Shown: positions 29,957 through 39,401, counted from the first letter of the stretch. The stretch: 64,000 bases of DNA from Streptomyces daqingensis (GCF_014645895.1 NZ_BMMP01000003.1:1-64000), one strand, 5' to 3'. Made by a program: numbers and translations. The notes: a model not told the origin generated them from the letters alone.

Positions 29957-32098
29957 GTGACGGAGCAAGCGGTGCAGCCCACAGGCACGGACACCCCCGG
30001 CGGGCCGCCCCACCCCCGCAAGGACGGTGCGGTCACTGCGGGCGACCCGGCGCAGCGCCTCACAACGGATGCCGGCCAGGAGGCGGGGACGAGCCGCGAA
30101 CTGCCCGGCCGCGGCCGCGAACTCAGCGAGCTGCAGGCCGACTTGGAGCGTGCCGGACTGCACACCCTGTCGGGGCGCCCGGCGCCGCACAGCCGCGTCC
30201 TGCTGATCGCGGGGCGCCCGGGTTCCGGACGTACGTCCCTCGCCGAGGCCCTCGTCGTCCGGGCGGCCGGCCGCTACCCGGACGGCGTGCTGAGGGCCCG
30301 GCTCACCGACCCCGGCGGTACGCCCGTCCCCACGGAGCGCACCGTGCGCGATCTGCTCGCCTCCCTGGGGCCCGACCCCGTACCCGCGGGCGCGGGGGAC
30401 GACGAACTCACCGAGACGCTGCGGGCGGCGCTCGGCACCCGCAGCGTCCTGCTCCTCCTCGACGACGTGGCGAGCGCGGAACAGGTGCTCGACCTGCTGC
30501 CCGACAACCGCGACTGCCTCGTTCTCGCGGTGGCCTCCGGTCCGCTCACGGGCGTGCCCGACGTCCGGCCGTGCACCCTCGGGGGCCTGGAGCGGCCCGC
30601 TGCCGTCTCGCTCCTGGCGTCCCGCGCGGGCGCGCCGCATCGTACGACGGTCGATCCGGGCAGCGCCGAACTCGTCGCCGAGGCATGCGGAGACCTCCCC
30701 GCGGCGCTGGTCATGGTGGGCGGCTGGCTGGCCGCGCGCCCCAAGCTCTCCGTGGCCGACGCGGCCAAGCAGCTCGGACTGCTGCCGCACACCGACCCGC
30801 TGGAGCGGGCCTTCCGGCTCGTCGCGGACTCCCTCGCCAAGGCGCCGTCGCGGGTGCTGCGCATGCTGGCCCTGGCACCGGCCGGACTGGCGGACGCGCA
30901 CACCGCCTCGTCCCTCGCCGGGTGCTCGGTGGCCACGGCGCAGAGCATTCTCGAGGAGTTCCTCCGCCTGGGCCTGGTCCACAACAGCACGCTCGCGCCC
31001 GGCTGTTACGAGGTGCCGCGCTGCCTCGACCCCCTGCTGCGCGCCGAACTCGCGGAGCGTGAGGGCCCGGAGGAGTCGATGCTCGCGCGGGCCCGCATGC
31101 TGGAGCGCACGGTTCGGCAGTTGAGGGCCTGCCACGCGATCACCGAACCCGAGGGCTCGGAGGCCCGCAAGAGGCTCGCCTTCCTGCCGCGTACGGTCCG
31201 CTTCGGCACCGCGGAGGCGGCACGGCAGTGGCTGGAGGAGAGGCGTCCCGCGATGATCGCCGCTGCCCGCCTCGCCGTCGACGAGGGAGAGGGACGCCTC
31301 GACGGACTGGCCCGCAGGCTGATCTCGGCGCTCGCCCGGGCCTTCGACGCGCACCGCTCCCCGCAGGAGGCCGCGCCGGAGCTCTACCGGCTGCACGAAC
31401 TGGTGCTGGACGTCGCCGAACGCGGCGGCCTGCAGCGCGAACGGGCAGCGGCGCTGCTGAACTTGGGCGACCTGGACGCACGTACCGGCAGGCACTCCCG
31501 CGCCCTCGCCCGCTACCGCGCGGCGCTCGACGCCGCCCGCGACGGGCGGAAGGGCCCCAGGGGGCGCAGGGTGCCTGACCACTTCGCCGCGGGGCGCGCC
31601 CTGGAGTCGATCGGCAGCACGTACGAGGACGTGAAGGACTGGGCGCGCGCCGCCGACTGGTACGGCCGCGCTCTCGAACACCACCAGACCCGCGACGCCC
31701 AGGCCGCCGCGGCCCGCGTGCACGGCCGGCTGGGCGCCGTGCACACCTGCGCGGGACGGCTCGACGACGCGCTGCGCGAATGGCGCGCGGCCGCCGCCAA
31801 TTTCCGCAGGCTGCAGGACGCGCGGGCGCACGCCCGGGCCCTGAGCGAGGTGGCCAGGGTGCAGGAGTACGCGGGCAGGCCGCAGGAGGCGGTGCGCACC
31901 TGCCGGCTCGCGATCCAGGCGGTCCGGCCCTCGGGGGACGCCAGGCTGCACGCCGCGCTGCTGCTGCGGCTCGCGGATGCCTGCGACCGGATCGGGGACG
32001 TCCGCGAGGGCCGGAAGCAGCGAAGGGCGGCCGATGAGCTGCTCCGATCGCACAATGGCGGGTACGACACAGGGTCGGCCTGCGAAACTAATAGCTGA
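29957..32098 (+). CDS. STAND/NB-ARC-like P-loop protein with TPR repeats
   Basis: A 713-residue protein. After a disordered N-terminus (1-50) comes a P-loop NTPase: GRPGSGRTS (about 87-95), with Arg in place of the invariant Walker A Lys, then SVLLLLDDVASAEQVLDLL (about 162) as Walker B. A winged-helix-like region follows (KAPSRVLRMLALAPAGLADAH). Residues about 480-690 are TPR repeats (WARAADWYGRALEHHQTRDA and similar). This is the layout of signal-transduction ATPases. No DNA-binding domain is evident at the N-terminus, unlike SARP/AfsR regulators. GTG 29957 lies 8 bases after GGGAG. TACGCT at 29888 may be a -10 box. Partner unknown. Confidence 0.8.
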   Translation: MTEQAVQPTGTDTPGGPPHPRKDGAVTAGDPAQRLTTDAGQEAGTSRELPGRGRELSELQADLERAGLHTLSGRPAPHSRVLLIAGRPGSGRTSLAEALVVRAAGRYPDGVLRARLTDPGGTPVPTERTVRDLLASLGPDPVPAGAGDDELTETLRAALGTRSVLLLLDDVASAEQVLDLLPDNRDCLVLAVASGPLTGVPDVRPCTLGGLERPAAVSLLASRAGAPHRTTVDPGSAELVAEACGDLPAALVMVGGWLAARPKLSVADAAKQLGLLPHTDPLERAFRLVADSLAKAPSRVLRMLALAPAGLADAHTASSLAGCSVATAQSILEEFLRLGLVHNSTLAPGCYEVPRCLDPLLRAELAEREGPEESMLARARMLERTVRQLRACHAITEPEGSEARKRLAFLPRTVRFGTAEAARQWLEERRPAMIAAARLAVDEGEGRLDGLARRLISALARAFDAHRSPQEAAPELYRLHELVLDVAERGGLQRERAAALLNLGDLDARTGRHSRALARYRAALDAARDGRKGPRGRRVPDHFAAGRALESIGSTYEDVKDWARAADWYGRALEHHQTRDAQAAAARVHGRLGAVHTCAGRLDDALREWRAAAANFRRLQDARAHARALSEVARVQEYAGRPQEAVRTCRLAIQAVRPSGDARLHAALLLRLADACDRIGDVREGRKQRRAADELLRSHNGGYDTGSACETNS

Positions 32099-32291
32099 TC
32101 CCGAAAAAATTGCTGCTTTGTAAGGCTGGACACGGAAGCATCCTTCATTAAACTGGCGGAGCCGTGGCTGCCCGCGCAACATCCGGCATACCTCACATCT
32201 GCCGCTGTAATGGGATGTCGCCACGATCACTTCCGCTGTCCACCGGCGCGGAAATCCCCGAGAAACCCCAGAGTCAAGGACCGTGATCGAC

Positions 32292-33407
32292 GTGAAGGTC
32301 GGCATCCCCCGCGAGGTCAAGAACAACGAGTTCCGCGTGGCCATCACCCCGGCCGGGGCGCACGAACTCGTACGGAACGGACACCAGGTCGTCATCGAGG
32401 AGGGCGCCGGCGCCGGCTCCTCCATCCCCGACGGGGAGTACGTCGCCGCCGGAGCCGAGATCCTCGGCTCCGCCGACGAGGTCTGGGCGACGTCCGACAT
32501 GCTGCTGAAGGTCAAGGAGCCGATCGCCGAGGAGTACGGGCGGCTGCGCAAGGACCAGACGCTCTTCACCTACCTGCACCTCGCGGCCTCCCGCGAGTGC
32601 ACGGACGCCCTGGCGCAGTCCGGTACGACCGCCATCGCCTACGAGACCGTGGAGTCCGCCAACCGGTCCCTGCCGCTGCTGGCCCCGATGTCCGAGGTGG
32701 CGGGGCGCATCGCCCCGCAGGTCGGCGCGTACCACCTGATGCGTTCGGCGGGCGGCCGGGGCGTGCTCCCCGGCGGCGTGCCGGGGGTGCCCGCCGGGCG
32801 TGCGGTCGTCATCGGCGGCGGCGTGTCCGGATGGAACGCCACGCAGATCGCCACGGGCCTCGGCTTCCACGTCACGCTGCTCGACAAGGACGTCAACAAG
32901 CTCCGCGAGGCCGACAAGATCTTCGGCACGAAGGTGCGCACGGTCACGTCCAACGCCTACGAGCTGGAGCGCGCCGTCCTCGAGGCCGACCTCGTCGTGG
33001 GCGCTGTGCTGATCCCCGGCGCCAAGGCGCCGAAGCTCGTGAGCAACGAGCTAGTCTCCCGCATGAAGCCGGGAAGTGTCCTTGTCGACATCGCGATCGA
33101 CCAGGGCGGCTGCTTCGAGGACTCCCGGCCCACGACCCACGCGGAGCCGACCTTCCAGGTCCACGACTCGGTCTTCTACTGCGTAGCCAACATGCCCGGC
33201 GCGGTGCCCAGCACGTCCACGTACGCGCTGACGAACGCCACGCTCCCGTACATCGTCGAACTCGCCAACCGCGGCTGGCGCGAGGCGCTGCGGAGGGACG
33301 CGACCCTCGCGAAGGGTCTCAACGTCCATGACGGAGAGGTCTATTACGGTCCCGTCGCCGAGGCGCACGGGCTGCCGAACCGCGAACTCGGCACTCTGCT
33401 GGGCTGA
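32292..33407 (+). CDS. ald: Alanine dehydrogenase
   Basis: A 371-residue NAD-dependent L-alanine dehydrogenase, which interconverts alanine with pyruvate and ammonia. Started at GTG 32292, it has the family's usual length and numbering: substrate Lys75 in LLKVKEP, His96 in YLHLAAS, and the NAD loop GGGVSGWNATQIA at about 175. GTG 32283 sits closer to AAGGA but would add three residues. The 193 bp upstream are clearly AT-richer than the surroundings and must hold the promoter; I cannot fix its boxes. Confidence 0.95.
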   Translation: MKVGIPREVKNNEFRVAITPAGAHELVRNGHQVVIEEGAGAGSSIPDGEYVAAGAEILGSADEVWATSDMLLKVKEPIAEEYGRLRKDQTLFTYLHLAASRECTDALAQSGTTAIAYETVESANRSLPLLAPMSEVAGRIAPQVGAYHLMRSAGGRGVLPGGVPGVPAGRAVVIGGGVSGWNATQIATGLGFHVTLLDKDVNKLREADKIFGTKVRTVTSNAYELERAVLEADLVVGAVLIPGAKAPKLVSNELVSRMKPGSVLVDIAIDQGGCFEDSRPTTHAEPTFQVHDSVFYCVANMPGAVPSTSTYALTNATLPYIVELANRGWREALRRDATLAKGLNVHDGEVYYGPVAEAHGLPNRELGTLLG

Positions 33408-33758
33408 TTGCGGAACAGAGGCGGTGGGTCAACGGCCGCCGTCAATGCGAAACACCGCACGTCACCGGCCTGTTCCCGTACCCGGGGGGCAGGCCGGCGG
33501 CGTGCGTCCGGCGGCCTGTCAGGGGGCTCAACTCGCCTTGCGTGCAACCCTCCCGGCTGTTTCGCGCCGCGTCCGGACCGGGCCCGTGACGCTCATTGCC
33601 TCTTGACATCGGGGTGTTGGCTGCTCGACACATCGTGGCGTCTCCGGTGGATTGTGTTGCTGAGGACGCCCGACACGCCATAGAGTCGCCAAACGTCGGC
33701 ATGGTGTCACGCTGACCTGTCTAGAAGTTTCCTGGTCACCAAGGAGGTAGGACGACTT
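33408..33758. other. ald-parA intergenic region
   Basis: A 351-bp gap without a credible gene. It holds a TTGACA at 33603 without a fitting -10, a better promoter candidate at 33657-33686, and AAGGAGG at 33741 as the parA ribosome binding site. Confidence 0.6.
33657..33686 (+). promoter_or_regulatory. Candidate parA promoter
   Basis: TTGCTG at 33657-33662 and TAGAGT at 33681-33686 are 18 bases apart, fitting an HrdB-type promoter (TTGNNN/TANNNT). The parA start is 73 bases downstream. No second promoter is needed to explain the overlapping gene that follows parA. Confidence 0.5.
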
Positions 33759-34952
33759 GTGAATGAGTCGACATTTTCTCCCGGGGGTGGTCGACCGGGA
33801 GCACCTGTGCGGGGCCAGGAGTCCTCGGGGTCCGAGGGTGTCGGCTCCGTAGCTGTCCGAACCTTCGCCGCCCACCAGAACGCAGCATCCGCAACCACAG
33901 CCCACCAGAGCATGGACGGCCGCCAAGTGAACGCCATGGCCGGCAACTCCGCGGGCGACGAGTCCGCCGAACTCGCCGACTACAGTGACCCCCACCGCTT
34001 CGCCTACGGCGAGCTGCCCGAGGGGCACTTCTACGATCCGGACGCCGAGTACGAACCGGACCCCGAGTACGCGGCCACACTCGCGCCCGACGCCGCGCGG
34101 CAGCGCCGCGAACGCATCGGCCCCACCGGCCGCCCCCTTCCGTACTTCCCGATCCCGGGACCGGTCAGCGAACCGGGCCCGGCGAAGATCATCGCGATGT
34201 GCAACCAGAAGGGCGGCGTCGGCAAGACGACCTCGGCGATCAACCTGGGCGCGGCCCTGGCCGAGTACGGACGCCGCGTGCTGCTCGTGGACTTCGACCC
34301 GCAGGGTGCTCTCTCGGTCGGCCTGGGCGTCAACCCGATGGAGCTCGAACTCACCGTCTACAACCTCCTGATGGAGCGGGGGCTGGCACCGGACGAGGTG
34401 CTGCTGAAGACGGCGGTGGCGGGCATGGACCTGCTGCCGAGCAACATCGACCTGTCGGCCGCGGAGGTGCAGCTGGTCAGCGAGGTCGCGCGCGAGTCGA
34501 CGCTGCAGCGGGCGCTCCAACCGCTGCAGAACGACTACGACTTCATCGTCATCGACTGCCAGCCCTCGCTGGGCCTGCTGACCGTCAACGCGCTCACCGC
34601 CGCCCACAAGGTGATCGTTCCGCTGGAGTGCGAGTTCTTCGCCCTGCGCGGCGTGGCCCTCCTGACGGAGACCATCGAGAAAGTGCAGGAGCGGCTCAAC
34701 CCCGAGCTCGAACTCGACGGCATCCTGGCGACGATGTACGACTCCCGCACGGTCCACAGCCGCGAAGTGCTGGCGCGCGTCGTCGAAGCGTTCGACGAGA
34801 ACGTGTACCACACCGTCATCGGGCGTACGGTCCGGTTCCCCGAGACGACCGTCGCGGGTGAGCCGATCACGACCTACGCCTCCAACTCCGTCGGCGCCGC
34901 CGCCTATCGCCAGCTCGCCAGGGAGGTGCTCGCCCGGTGCCACGCCGAGTGA
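33759..34952 (+). CDS. Orphan ParA/Soj-type Walker ATPase
   Basis: A 397-residue ParA-family ATPase. Residues 1 to about 145 are an acidic, disordered extension with YGELPEGHFYDPDAEYEPDPEYAA. The ATPase starts at KIIAMCNQKGGVGKTTSAINLG (deviant Walker A with signature Lys, about 148-160), then LLVDFDPQGALSVGLG and VIDCQPSLGLLTVNAL. Such proteins form ATP-dependent dimers on DNA or cargo. No parB follows. The next gene overlaps it by 16 bases, and scpA comes next, so a role in chromosome organisation or segregation is likely. GTG 33759 has AAGGAGG 11 bases upstream. Confidence 0.9.
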   Translation: MNESTFSPGGGRPGAPVRGQESSGSEGVGSVAVRTFAAHQNAASATTAHQSMDGRQVNAMAGNSAGDESAELADYSDPHRFAYGELPEGHFYDPDAEYEPDPEYAATLAPDAARQRRERIGPTGRPLPYFPIPGPVSEPGPAKIIAMCNQKGGVGKTTSAINLGAALAEYGRRVLLVDFDPQGALSVGLGVNPMELELTVYNLLMERGLAPDEVLLKTAVAGMDLLPSNIDLSAAEVQLVSEVARESTLQRALQPLQNDYDFIVIDCQPSLGLLTVNALTAAHKVIVPLECEFFALRGVALLTETIEKVQERLNPELELDGILATMYDSRTVHSREVLARVVEAFDENVYHTVIGRTVRFPETTVAGEPITTYASNSVGAAAYRQLAREVLARCHAE

Positions 34953-35755
34953 GTCTCCCTGCAGCTGACGAACTGTTCCGCACGACCGGAGGGTCAGCAG
35001 TCCAGCCCTCGGCTCCCGCGTCCCAGCACATCGGCAACGGCGAAGACCCCTCCGGCAAAGCAGCACGCGTCCCGTCACCCGCCTCGGAGCTCGAGGCGGC
35101 GAACGTCCCCGGCGACTCCGCGGAGGGCGCCGAGGAGTCCGCGGCGGGCGGTGACGGCTCCGGCGAGCACAGCGCCGCGGCCGAGAACGAGGACCCCGGC
35201 AGCACGCGCGGGGGCGCTCAACCCGGGGCGGACGGCCTCCCGGCGGGCGAGGGCGACGGCGAGCACTCCGGCAGGGAGACCGCGGGGGAGGGCAAGCAGC
35301 CCGGTGGCCGGCGGCACACCGTCCCGGGCCAGGGCGCCCGGAGCCAGGGCACCTCGCAGAACGCCGGACGCGTCGCGGCCGACTCGCAGCGTCTCGGCGC
35401 GCAGTCGCAGCCCCAGCCGCTCCAGCCGGCAGCGGAGGTCCGGGCGCAGTCGCAGCCCAAGCCCAAGTCCGGCCGGGGCGCCGAGCCCCGCAGCCGTCAG
35501 ACGGCGGCCCCCCGCCGCGGCCGTGGCGCCAACCGCCGCCCCAGCGGCCGCGAACGCCACGACGAGAAGATCACCGTCTACGTCTCGGCGGAAGAGCTGA
35601 TGGACCTGGAGCACGCCCGGCTCGTGCTGCGGGGCGAGCACGGACTCGCGGTGGACCGCGGACGCATCGTGCGCGAGGCGGTCGCGGTCGTCCTCGCGGA
35701 CCTGGAATCACGCGGCGAGGCGAGCATCCTCGTACGGAGGCTGCGGGGACGTTGA
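34937..35755 (+). CDS. Unknown protein with C-terminal ribbon-helix-helix-like domain
   Basis: A 272-residue protein starting at GTG 34937, inside the last 16 bases of parA. Residues 1 to about 205 are low-complexity: Gly/Ser/Glu/Ala, then Gln/Pro/Arg/Lys-rich and basic. The last 65 residues form a compact domain: a beta strand (EKITVYVSAEE) and helices (LMDLEHARLVLRGEHGL, RIVREAVAVVLADLESRG). This is the strand-helix-helix pattern of ribbon-helix-helix DNA-binding proteins. In type Ib partition systems (ParG, omega) an RHH protein with a disordered arm is the ParA partner, and the overlap with parA fits that. The fold and role are inference. Confidence 0.75.
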   Translation: MPRRVSLPAADELFRTTGGSAVQPSAPASQHIGNGEDPSGKAARVPSPASELEAANVPGDSAEGAEESAAGGDGSGEHSAAAENEDPGSTRGGAQPGADGLPAGEGDGEHSGRETAGEGKQPGGRRHTVPGQGARSQGTSQNAGRVAADSQRLGAQSQPQPLQPAAEVRAQSQPKPKSGRGAEPRSRQTAAPRRGRGANRRPSGRERHDEKITVYVSAEELMDLEHARLVLRGEHGLAVDRGRIVREAVAVVLADLESRGEASILVRRLRGR

Positions 35756-35878
35756 CGGTTCCGCACCGATGGCGGCCGGGGGCACGGCCTCGCGTCTCCG
35801 GTGACCGCGCCCGAAAGCACGGGGACATGAGTGAGGCGGAGCGCCTGAGCGGGCCCTTCCCCAGTACGCTGCCCGGCG

Positions 35879-37438
35879 ATGCCCACTCCTGACCACGACG
35901 CCGGCTCCGCACCCCGCGCCGCCCGCCGCACTCTCGGGCGGGGGCCGGGGACTTCGTCGGCTTCGGGAGCTCCGCCCGCCGCCGCTGAGCCGGCCGCGCC
36001 AGCCGGACCGGCCGCCGAGCCGGAACGCTCCACGACGGAGCAGACGCCACCGGAGCCGACCGCGCCGGACCAACCCGCAGCGCCTGCGCGGGAGTCGGCA
36101 GACTTCCGCCCGGCAGGGCCCGCCGGCGAGGCCGCGTCGGTAGACGTACCGGATACGCCCGGTGTCGTCGAGCCGGACGTGGACGCCGCACAGCAACCAC
36201 TCGCAGGGGCACCGCCGCTGGACGCCCCGGGGCAGGAGGCGGCAGACGGACCGCCCGGTCCGGACGGCGACGTGGCACCCGCCACTCCGGGCACGGAGGC
36301 GGACGCCACCCCTGTCCCGGACACGGACGCCGACCCGGACACGGACGCCGACCCGGGCGCGGCCGCCGCCCTGGACGCGGCCGGTACGCCGGAGACCGCG
36401 GGCGCGGAAGGCGCCACCGCCGAGCCGGCCGCCGAGGATGCGCCCGAGCAGGGCGGCGCCCCGCGGGAGCAGGCCGACGGGGAACCGGACGAGGAGCGAC
36501 AGGCCGCCGACGACGGTCGCTTCAAGGTCGTCCTCGACAACTTCGAAGGCCCCTTCGACCTCCTCCTCCAGCTGATCTCCAAGCACAAGCTGGACGTCAC
36601 CGAGGTCGCGCTGTCGAAGGTCACGGACGAGTTCATGGCCCACATCCGCGCCATGGGCCCGGACTGGGACCTCGACCAGACCACCGAATTCCTCGTCGTC
36701 GCCGCCACGTTGCTCGACCTGAAGGCCGCGAGGCTGCTGCCCGCCGCCGAAGTCGAGGACGAGGCCGACCTGGCGCTGCTGGAGGCCCGCGACCTGCTGT
36801 TCGCGCGGCTGCTGCAGTACCGGGCGTACAAGGAGATCGCCGGGATCTTCGCCGGGCGCATGGCCGACGAGGCGCACCGCCATCCCCGTACCGTCGGGCT
36901 GGAGCCGCACCACGCCGAGCTGCTGCCCGACGTGGTGATCAGCATCGGGCCGGAGGGGTTCGCGCGCCTCGCGGTTAAGGCGATGCAGCCCAAGCCGAAG
37001 CCGCAGGTCTACGTCGAGCACATCCACGCACCGCTGGTGAGCGTGCGGGAGCAGGCGGAAGTGGTGGTGGCGCGGCTGCGTGAGCTGGGAGAGGCCAGCT
37101 TCCTCCAGCTCACGGAGGACGCCGCGGACACCCTCACCGTCGTCGCCCGCTTCCTCGCCCTTCTCGAGCTGTACCGCGAGCGTGCCGTGTCGCTGGACCA
37201 GGAGGAGGCGCTGGGCGCGCTCACGGTCCGCTGGAGCGGCCCCGAGGACCTGGAGCCGCTGGTGACCGACGAGTTCGACCAGGAGCCGCCGCAGCCGGGA
37301 CAGAAGTCCGCGCCCGAGCCCGCCGCGCCGGCGCCCGTACCCGCGCCCGCACATGAGCCCGAGCCGGCGCCCGGGCCGACCGAGCCCGCACAGAGCCCGC
37401 CGGGGCCCCCGGAGCCCGAGGAGGAGATCCACGCATGA
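35879..37438 (+). CDS. scpA: Segregation and condensation protein A
   Basis: A 519-residue ScpA, the kleisin that bridges SMC heads. Only residues about 210-480 are the conserved part: FKVVLDNFEGPFDLLLQLISKHKLDVTEVAL at the SMC-neck-binding end and the winged-helix LTEDAADTLTVVARFLALLELYRERAV at the other. The first 210 residues are Pro/Ala/Glu/Asp-rich disordered sequence and the last 45 are Pro/Glu-rich. Typical ScpA has about 250-300 residues, so the length is unusual outside actinobacteria. ATG 35879 is chosen as the first start; it is not certain. It is coupled to scpB by overlapping stop and start. Confidence 0.92.
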   Translation: MPTPDHDAGSAPRAARRTLGRGPGTSSASGAPPAAAEPAAPAGPAAEPERSTTEQTPPEPTAPDQPAAPARESADFRPAGPAGEAASVDVPDTPGVVEPDVDAAQQPLAGAPPLDAPGQEAADGPPGPDGDVAPATPGTEADATPVPDTDADPDTDADPGAAAALDAAGTPETAGAEGATAEPAAEDAPEQGGAPREQADGEPDEERQAADDGRFKVVLDNFEGPFDLLLQLISKHKLDVTEVALSKVTDEFMAHIRAMGPDWDLDQTTEFLVVAATLLDLKAARLLPAAEVEDEADLALLEARDLLFARLLQYRAYKEIAGIFAGRMADEAHRHPRTVGLEPHHAELLPDVVISIGPEGFARLAVKAMQPKPKPQVYVEHIHAPLVSVREQAEVVVARLRELGEASFLQLTEDAADTLTVVARFLALLELYRERAVSLDQEEALGALTVRWSGPEDLEPLVTDEFDQEPPQPGQKSAPEPAAPAPVPAPAHEPEPAPGPTEPAQSPPGPPEPEEEIHA

Positions 37439-38151
37439 GCGAGGAGACGTACGAGATCCAGGAAGCCCTCGGAGCGGACACGACCCGCGAGGCACCCGAC
37501 GGTCCGCTGCCGGACGAGGCCCCCGGGGAGGGCGGCGTGGCGGAGCTGGAGCTCAAGCCCGCCCTCGAGGCCGTGCTGATGGTCGTGGACGAGCCGGCCA
37601 CGGAGGATCACCTGGCGAAGGTGCTGGGGCGCCGCCGTCGGCAGGTCTCGGACGCCCTCCGCGAGCTGGCCGACGAGTACGACCGCGAGCGGCGCGGCTT
37701 CGAGCTGCGTCTCGTCGCGGAGGGCTGGCGCTTCTACACGCGCCCCGAATACGCCGAAGCCGTCGAGAACTTCGTGCTCGACGGGCAGCAGGCGCGCCTC
37801 ACGCAGGCCGCGCTGGAGACGCTCGCCGTGGTCGCGTACCGCCAGCCTGTGAGCCGCTCACGGGTCTCCGCGGTGCGCGGAGTCAACTGCGACGGCGTGA
37901 TGCGTACGCTCCTGCAGCGGGGCCTTGTGGAGGAGGCGGGCGCGGAACCCGAGACAGGTGCGATCCTGTACAGGACGACGCATTACTTTCTGGAGCGGCT
38001 GGGCCTTCGCGGCCTCGACGAGCTTCCGGAACTGGCGCCCTTCCTCCCCGAGGCCGAGGCCGTCGAGGGGGACTCCCAGGAAGGCATGCCGTCGTTCGAC
38101 GTAGACGACAGCGGCGACGAAGTCCTTGACAGAACGCAGACGGATCATTGA
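37435..38151 (+). CDS. scpB: Segregation and condensation protein B
   Basis: A 238-residue ScpB, the tandem winged-helix partner of ScpA in the SMC complex. Conserved parts are LKPALEAVLMVVDEPATEDHLAKVL, TQAALETLAVVAYRQPVSRSRVSAVRGVN and RTTHYFLERLGLRGLDELPEL. The N-terminal 40 residues and the C-terminal 25 are acidic. ATG 37435 overlaps the scpA stop. The stop shares one base with the rluB start. Confidence 0.95.
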   Translation: MSEETYEIQEALGADTTREAPDGPLPDEAPGEGGVAELELKPALEAVLMVVDEPATEDHLAKVLGRRRRQVSDALRELADEYDRERRGFELRLVAEGWRFYTRPEYAEAVENFVLDGQQARLTQAALETLAVVAYRQPVSRSRVSAVRGVNCDGVMRTLLQRGLVEEAGAEPETGAILYRTTHYFLERLGLRGLDELPELAPFLPEAEAVEGDSQEGMPSFDVDDSGDEVLDRTQTDH

Positions 38152-39401
38152 TGCGAAGCAGCGGCAGCAGCACCGGCGGAAACCGACAGAACAGGGGCGG
38201 GGGCAAGAAGCCGTCCCCCCGCGCAGCCGGAGGGGGCGCAGGGAAGCAGCAGCGTGCGGGACGCCCGCGGCCGGAGGAGCGCCGCTACGGCAAGGGCGAG
38301 GGGCAGGCGGGCGGCGGCCCGCGCTCGGCCGGGTCCCGGCCTGACGGCCGCGGCCAGCGTGCCGGGCAGGGCGGCGGCCCCAAGGGCGCCGCGAAGAGTT
38401 CGGCGGGTAAGCCCCCCAAGGGCGGCCCCAAGAGCCCCAAGGCGGGTGCGGGCAAGTCCTCGGCGGGCGGCCCCAAGGGCTCGGCGGCCAGGGGCGTCGC
38501 GGCGAGGAACGCCGCCAAGAGCGGCCCCGGGAAGGTGACGAAGTCGGGTGCCCCGAAGGCCCGCGCGCGCAACGCCTCCGCGCCCGCACGCCCGAGGGAG
38601 TACGACGCCCAGATCGAGGCCCGTAACCGCGCGCGGCACAGCAAGCCGGCGGTGAAGCTCCCGAAGACCTTCGGCGAGCAGGAGGGCGAGCGGCTGCAGA
38701 AGGTGCTCGCCCGTGCCGGCATGGGCTCCCGGCGTGCCTGCGAGGACCTGATCGAGCAGGGCCGCGTCGAGGTCAACGGCTCGATCGTCGTGGAGCAGGG
38801 CGTCCGCGTCGAGCCGGACAAGGACGAGATCAAGGTCGACGGCCTGACCATCGCGTCCCAGTCCCACGTGTTCTTCGCGCTCAACAAGCCCGCCGGTGTC
38901 GTGGCCTCGATGGAGGACCCGGAGGGGCGCCAGTGCCTCGGCGACTACGTGCAGAACCGGGAGACGCGCCTCTTCCACGTCGGCCGGCTCGACACGGAGA
39001 CCGAGGGCCTGATCCTGCTCACCAACCACGGTGAGCTGGCCCACCGGCTGACCCACCCCCGGTACGGGGTGAAGAAGACCTACCTCGCCGCGATACAGGG
39101 GCCGCTCCCGCGCGACCTGGGCAAGCGCCTCAAGGACGGCATCAAGCTCGACGACGGCTACGCGCGGGCCGACCACTTCAAGGTCGTCGAGAACACCGGC
39201 AAGAACTACCTGGTCGAGGTCTCCCTGCACGAGGGGCGCAAGCACATCGTGCGGCGCATGCTGTCGGAGGCGGGGTTCCCGGTCGACAAGCTCGTCCGCA
39301 CCCGCTTCGGGCCCATCGCGTTGGGCGACCAGAAGTCCGGATGGCTGCGCCGCATGACGAACACCGAGGTCGGCATGTTGATGGACGAGGTCGGCCTCTG
39401 A
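38151..39401 (+). CDS. rluB: 23S rRNA pseudouridine synthase, RluB/RsuA family
   Basis: A 416-residue pseudouridine synthase. Residues 1 to about 165 are a Gly/Lys/Ala/Pro-rich basic tail likely to bind RNA. An S4 domain follows (RLQKVLARAGMGSRRACEDLI, about 180-240). The catalytic domain has the active-site Asp in VGRLDTETEGLILLTN and KTYLAAIQG. Family members make pseudouridine near position 2605 of 23S rRNA (E. coli numbering). ATG 38151 overlaps the scpB stop by one base. The gene trails scpAB in most Gram-positive bacteria. Confidence 0.92.
   Translation: MRSSGSSTGGNRQNRGGGKKPSPRAAGGGAGKQQRAGRPRPEERRYGKGEGQAGGGPRSAGSRPDGRGQRAGQGGGPKGAAKSSAGKPPKGGPKSPKAGAGKSSAGGPKGSAARGVAARNAAKSGPGKVTKSGAPKARARNASAPARPREYDAQIEARNRARHSKPAVKLPKTFGEQEGERLQKVLARAGMGSRRACEDLIEQGRVEVNGSIVVEQGVRVEPDKDEIKVDGLTIASQSHVFFALNKPAGVVASMEDPEGRQCLGDYVQNRETRLFHVGRLDTETEGLILLTNHGELAHRLTHPRYGVKKTYLAAIQGPLPRDLGKRLKDGIKLDDGYARADHFKVVENTGKNYLVEVSLHEGRKHIVRRMLSEAGFPVDKLVRTRFGPIALGDQKSGWLRRMTNTEVGMLMDEVGL

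Noticed and set aside
33714..33742. Partial DasR-like site (CTGTCTAGA) before parA
   Set aside because: Only one half resembles the DasR consensus; the other half-site does not pair with it.
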